Source of the DNA: Chlamydiota bacterium | GTDB taxonomy: Bacteria > Chlamydiota > Chlamydiia > Chlamydiales > Rhabdochlamydiaceae | Reading direction: 5' to 3' | DNA: 7,078 bases | Assembly: GCA_013041585.1 (NCBI GenBank) | Contig: JABEVM010000083.1 | Span: forward strand, 1-7,078 | Shown here: piece after piece, positions 5,014 through 7,078 of the stretch | How positions within the stretch are numbered: the first letter of the stretch is position 1 | How the letters are laid out: every line of letters starts with the position of its first letter | Program-made: the position numbers and the translations under genes | Notes under the pieces: model-generated | Told to the model about the DNA's origin: nothing | Database searches by the model: none | What the model saw: the letters and a program-made list of their open reading frames with translations, nothing else

Positions 5014-6492
5014 ATGTCACTTCTGGAAAAATATTTAGCAAATCATCCTGCTCCGAAAAGAAATTCTGCAGCGATTGCCCATTTTGCAGCGCTCGATTAC
5101 ATCGGCCATTATCATCCCATGATTGCGCAAAAAATCATGGATGAGCTCAAAGATCAAAGAAACCATTTAAAACTCATTGCTTCAGAAAATTTTTCTTCCT
5201 TAGCCGTACAACTTTCTATGGGGAATTGGCTTACTGATAAATATGCAGAAGGCTACCCTTATAAACGGTTTTATGCAGGCTGTGAAAATATCGATGCCAT
5301 TGAACATGAAGCCATAGAAGAATTAAAAAATCTCTTCCACGCAGACCACGCTTACGTACAACCTCATTCCGGCGCTGATGCAAACCTCGTTGCCTTTTGG
5401 GCGATCTTGGTCCATCGTGTGCAAAACAAAGAACTCGAAAAATTAGGCCATAAGTCGCTTGATGCCTTAACCCCTGAAGAGTATGAAAGAGTCCGCAAGC
5501 TTATGCTCAGCCAAAAACTGATGGGGCTTTCTCTTAACTCAGGTGGACATCTTACTCATGGCTATAGACACAATGTAAGTTCAAAATTTTTTCAAGCGGT
5601 CTCCTACGATGTAGATCCCAAAACGCAGCAGATCGATTACGACGCGCTTCAAAAGCTAGTTCTTAAAGAAAAACCAGATGTTCTTCTTGCTGGATACTCG
5701 GCTTATCCTCGTAAAATCAACTTTGCCATTATGCGTGAAATTGCAGACCAAGTAGGCGCTGTTCTCTTGGTTGATATGGCGCATTTTTCAGGACTTGTTG
5801 CCGGAAAAGTTTTTACAGGCGACTACAACCCGATCCCATTTGCGGATATTGTCACCTCCACGACACATAAAACACTCCGCGGTCCAAGAGGCGGGTTTAT
5901 CTTATGTAAAAATGAGTACAAAGAAGTTGTCGATAAGGGATGCCCTCTTGTTTTAGGAGGACCACTCCCTCATGTGATTGCAGCGAAGGCCATCGCATTT
6001 AAAGAAGCAAACACCCCAGCTTTCCAAGAGTATGCTCATCAGATCGTAAAAAATGCGAAGGCCTTAGCAGACCGTCTTATGAAAAACGGGGTTACGATTA
6101 CAACAGGAGGAACAGAAAACCACCTGATTGTGATTGATGTCGCAAAAAGTTTCGGGCTCAATGGAAGACAAGCTGAGGTGATACTTAGACAGGCTCTCTT
6201 TACTGTGAACCGCAACTCTATCCCATTTGATCAAAACGGGCCTTGGTATGCATCAGGTGTTCGTATTGGAACCCCTGCTGTAACATCTCTTGGCATGAAA
6301 GAAGCGCAAATGGAAGAGATCGCAGATCTTATGACAAAGCTTCTTAAAAATGCGAAAGTGCCAGAGGGACTCTCTGAACTAGATCGTAAAAAAGCACACG
6401 CTGATGTGGACCCTGAAATTTTGCATGGAATTCAAAAAAGGGTCAAAGAGCTTCTCTCTAGCTTCCCTTTGTATCCAGAAATTGAGCTGTAA
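5014..6492 (+). CDS. glyA: Serine hydroxymethyltransferase, chlamydial long form
   Basis: This PLP enzyme interconverts serine and glycine with tetrahydrofolate, supplying one-carbon units in the cytoplasm. The internal aldimine lysine is Lys286 in STTHKTLRGPRGG (282-294). Asp254 and His257 (VDMAHFSG) contact the cofactor, and Arg417 (SGVRIGTPA) binds the substrate carboxylate. At 492 residues it exceeds the usual 410-435 because of a roughly 20-25-residue N-terminal extension and a charged insertion of about 40 residues (132-170) before LNSGGHLTHG; both occur in chlamydial GlyA as I recall. The C. trachomatis enzyme is reported to have alanine racemase side activity, which could supply D-alanine for peptidoglycan in organisms lacking Alr; whether that holds here is inference. 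A strong GGAGGGA (5003-5009) four bases before the ATG fixes the start. It is cotranscribed with the ABC-F gene. Confidence 0.96.
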   Translation: MSLLEKYLANHPAPKRNSAAIAHFAALDYIGHYHPMIAQKIMDELKDQRNHLKLIASENFSSLAVQLSMGNWLTDKYAEGYPYKRFYAGCENIDAIEHEAIEELKNLFHADHAYVQPHSGADANLVAFWAILVHRVQNKELEKLGHKSLDALTPEEYERVRKLMLSQKLMGLSLNSGGHLTHGYRHNVSSKFFQAVSYDVDPKTQQIDYDALQKLVLKEKPDVLLAGYSAYPRKINFAIMREIADQVGAVLLVDMAHFSGLVAGKVFTGDYNPIPFADIVTSTTHKTLRGPRGGFILCKNEYKEVVDKGCPLVLGGPLPHVIAAKAIAFKEANTPAFQEYAHQIVKNAKALADRLMKNGVTITTGGTENHLIVIDVAKSFGLNGRQAEVILRQALFTVNRNSIPFDQNGPWYASGVRIGTPAVTSLGMKEAQMEEIADLMTKLLKNAKVPEGLSELDRKKAHADVDPEILHGIQKRVKELLSSFPLYPEIEL

Positions 6493-6497
6493 TAAGA

Positions 6498-6530
6498 CAC
6501 AAGGAGATCCGGGGTTTGAATCTCCTTGTG
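6498..6530 (+). terminator. Perfect 11-bp stem-loop directly after glyA
   Basis: CACAAGGAGAT (6498-6508) pairs perfectly with ATCTCCTTGTG (6520-6530) around an 11-base loop, starting five bases after the glyA stop. No T-run follows, so it is more likely a 3'-end stabilising or pausing structure than a complete intrinsic terminator. It works together with, or independently of, the T-tailed hairpin downstream. Confidence 0.6.
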
Positions 6531-6550
6531 GTTAGACTTATATAAGATAC

Positions 6551-6588
6551 AGTGCGCTTACTTCTCCTGCCATAGCACACTTTTTTTT
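6551..6588 (+). terminator. Probable intrinsic terminator of the ABC-F/glyA operon
   Basis: AGTGCGC (6551-6557) pairs with GCACACT (6575-6581) with one C-A mismatch around a 17-base loop, followed by an uninterrupted run of eight T (6581-6588). The T-run is the strongest evidence; the stem is short and imperfect. On the minus strand the same place contains the stop codon of the small ORF 6710-6558. Confidence 0.45.
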
Positions 6589-6710
6589 GTTATCGTTAAA
6601 ATATATGTGTATTTATGAAATAAATTGTTTTTAAGCCTGAAAGCCATTTTGAGTTCGGGGCAATTGCGATGTAATTTTGTAAAATAACAAATAGCTTTCG
6701 ATTTCTTCAT
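6558..6710 (-). CDS. Possible small ORF (50 residues), unknown function
   Basis: On the minus strand GGAGG (6723-6719) stands eight bases before an ATG at 6710-6708, opening 50 codons that end at TAA 6560-6558. The product would be basic, starting MKKSKAICYFTK, with two cysteines (residues 8 and 17) and no clear domain or membrane segment. It begins 48 bases after the stop of the minus-strand gene at 6759 and could be cotranscribed with it. The ribosome binding site is as good as any in the window. The protein sequence, however, reads like translated intergenic DNA, and its end overlaps the terminator hairpin, so it may be a chance frame or the remnant of a larger gene. Confidence 0.3.
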   Translation of the reverse strand: MKKSKAICYFTKLHRNCPELKMAFRLKNNLFHKYTYILTITKKSVLWQEK

Positions 6711-6758
6711 CAAAATTTCCTCCAAACTTTTGTTCTACGTTTACGTAAAAGCTTTGTA
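6589..6758. other. AT-rich intergenic stretch between convergent genes
   Basis: Apart from the doubtful small ORF on the minus strand and its GGAGG, this stretch shows no open frame, RNA gene signature or extended repeat that I can identify. A GCTTTCG at 6694-6700 has its reverse complement CGAAAGC at 6766-6772, but the two are 65 bases apart, too far to call a terminator for the gene at 6759. Confidence 0.5.
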
Positions 6759-7073
6759 TTAGCTACGAAAGCCTGCAGGAAGCACTATTTCTTTTCCCTC
6801 AGGTTTTGTATTAATAACTACTACAATCCCCGTGAGAAGGACTTGAGCAGCTAGAGCTGGGGGACAAAAGACTCCCAAAACGATGGCAACAGCTACCCAA
6901 GTTATGGCTCCAATTGTCTTCTTTCTATTTTCTTCATTGAAAGCCGTTTTTAGCTTATCAACAACAAAGGTTGTAATAGGTTTAAATATGTCGCTGAAAT
7001 TCACGGCGTCTTTAGACTCTGGAAAAGAATCTGATTTTACACCTGCTTTTGCGACTCTTAATGCGGCTGCCAT
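6759..7073 (-). CDS. Small protein with two adjacent hydrophobic segments (Inc-like layout), possibly partial
   Basis: I do not recognise a named family. The 104 residues divide into a polar, partly charged N-terminal half (1-52), a hydrophobic segment at about 54-70, a short Cys70-Pro71-Pro72 turn, a second hydrophobic segment at about 73-88, and a short tail ending GFRS. Two closely spaced transmembrane segments forming a bilobed hydrophobic domain are typical of chlamydial inclusion membrane (Inc) proteins, which are type III secreted; this is a resemblance of layout only. The ATG at 7073-7071 is five bases from the window edge, so no Shine-Dalgarno can be judged and the frame may continue upstream. 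It is convergent with glyA. Confidence 0.6.
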   Translation of the reverse strand: MAAALRVAKAGVKSDSFPESKDAVNFSDIFKPITTFVVDKLKTAFNEENRKKTIGAITWVAVAIVLGVFCPPALAAQVLLTGIVVVINTKPEGKEIVLPAGFRS

Positions 7074-7078
7074 AAAAC

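Noticed and set aside
5771..5956. Plus-strand open frame of 61 codons
   Set aside because: It overlaps the conserved PLP-lysine region of glyA in another frame.

Overview
The window most likely comes from a member of the Chlamydiota, probably an environmental (Parachlamydiales-like) lineage rather than Chlamydia itself. The evidence is a CdsZ/CT398-type coiled-coil zinc-ribbon protein, a long SHMT (492 residues) with the internal insertion seen in chlamydial GlyA, XerC divergent from a YbiT-type ABC-F ATPase (a pair that I recall as neighbours, CT347/CT348, in C. trachomatis), an RNase P RNA whose P15-like loop lacks the tRNA-CCA-binding GGU, and moderately AT-rich DNA. No species can be named from the sequence.

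Left part (1-1390): a partial minus-strand gene starts at base 52 behind a good Shine-Dalgarno. It diverges from cdsZ (237-1004), and a 184-base intergenic region between them holds a palindrome and a promoter candidate. Thirteen bases after cdsZ lies rnpB (about 1018-1390), the type A RNase P RNA.

Middle (1354-3348, minus strand): xerC (2374-3348) is followed 19 bases later by a GrpB-GNAT fusion gene (1374-2354). The most unusual structure of the window is here. The last part of rnpB, covering the P19 half-stem, the P4 3' strand, the P1 3' strand and the T-rich tail, is present twice as a direct repeat (1354-1400 and 2373-2419, 44 of 47 identical, 30-base perfect core), spaced 1019 bases apart. 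The GrpB-GNAT gene lies exactly between the copies. Both copies encode the same XerC C-terminal tail and stop codon on the minus strand. The simplest reading is that rnpB and xerC once overlapped tail to tail and that a one-gene, about 1-kb unit was inserted there with duplication of the junction, in the way integrative elements use tRNA or tmRNA 3' ends.

Right part (3420-7078): an ABC-F translation-factor-like ATPase and glyA form a two-gene plus-strand operon (13-base gap), followed by a stem-loop and a probable intrinsic terminator. Beyond it, on the minus strand, are a doubtful 50-codon ORF with a strong ribosome binding site and a 104-codon protein with two closely spaced hydrophobic segments, a layout resembling chlamydial inclusion membrane (Inc) proteins.

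Most genes are housekeeping: tRNA maturation (rnpB), chromosome dimer resolution (xerC), ribosome-associated ATPase (ABC-F), one-carbon metabolism and possibly D-alanine supply (glyA), and type III secretion/sigma-54-linked CdsZ. The accessory content is the GrpB-GNAT unit and the two flanking small or partial genes.
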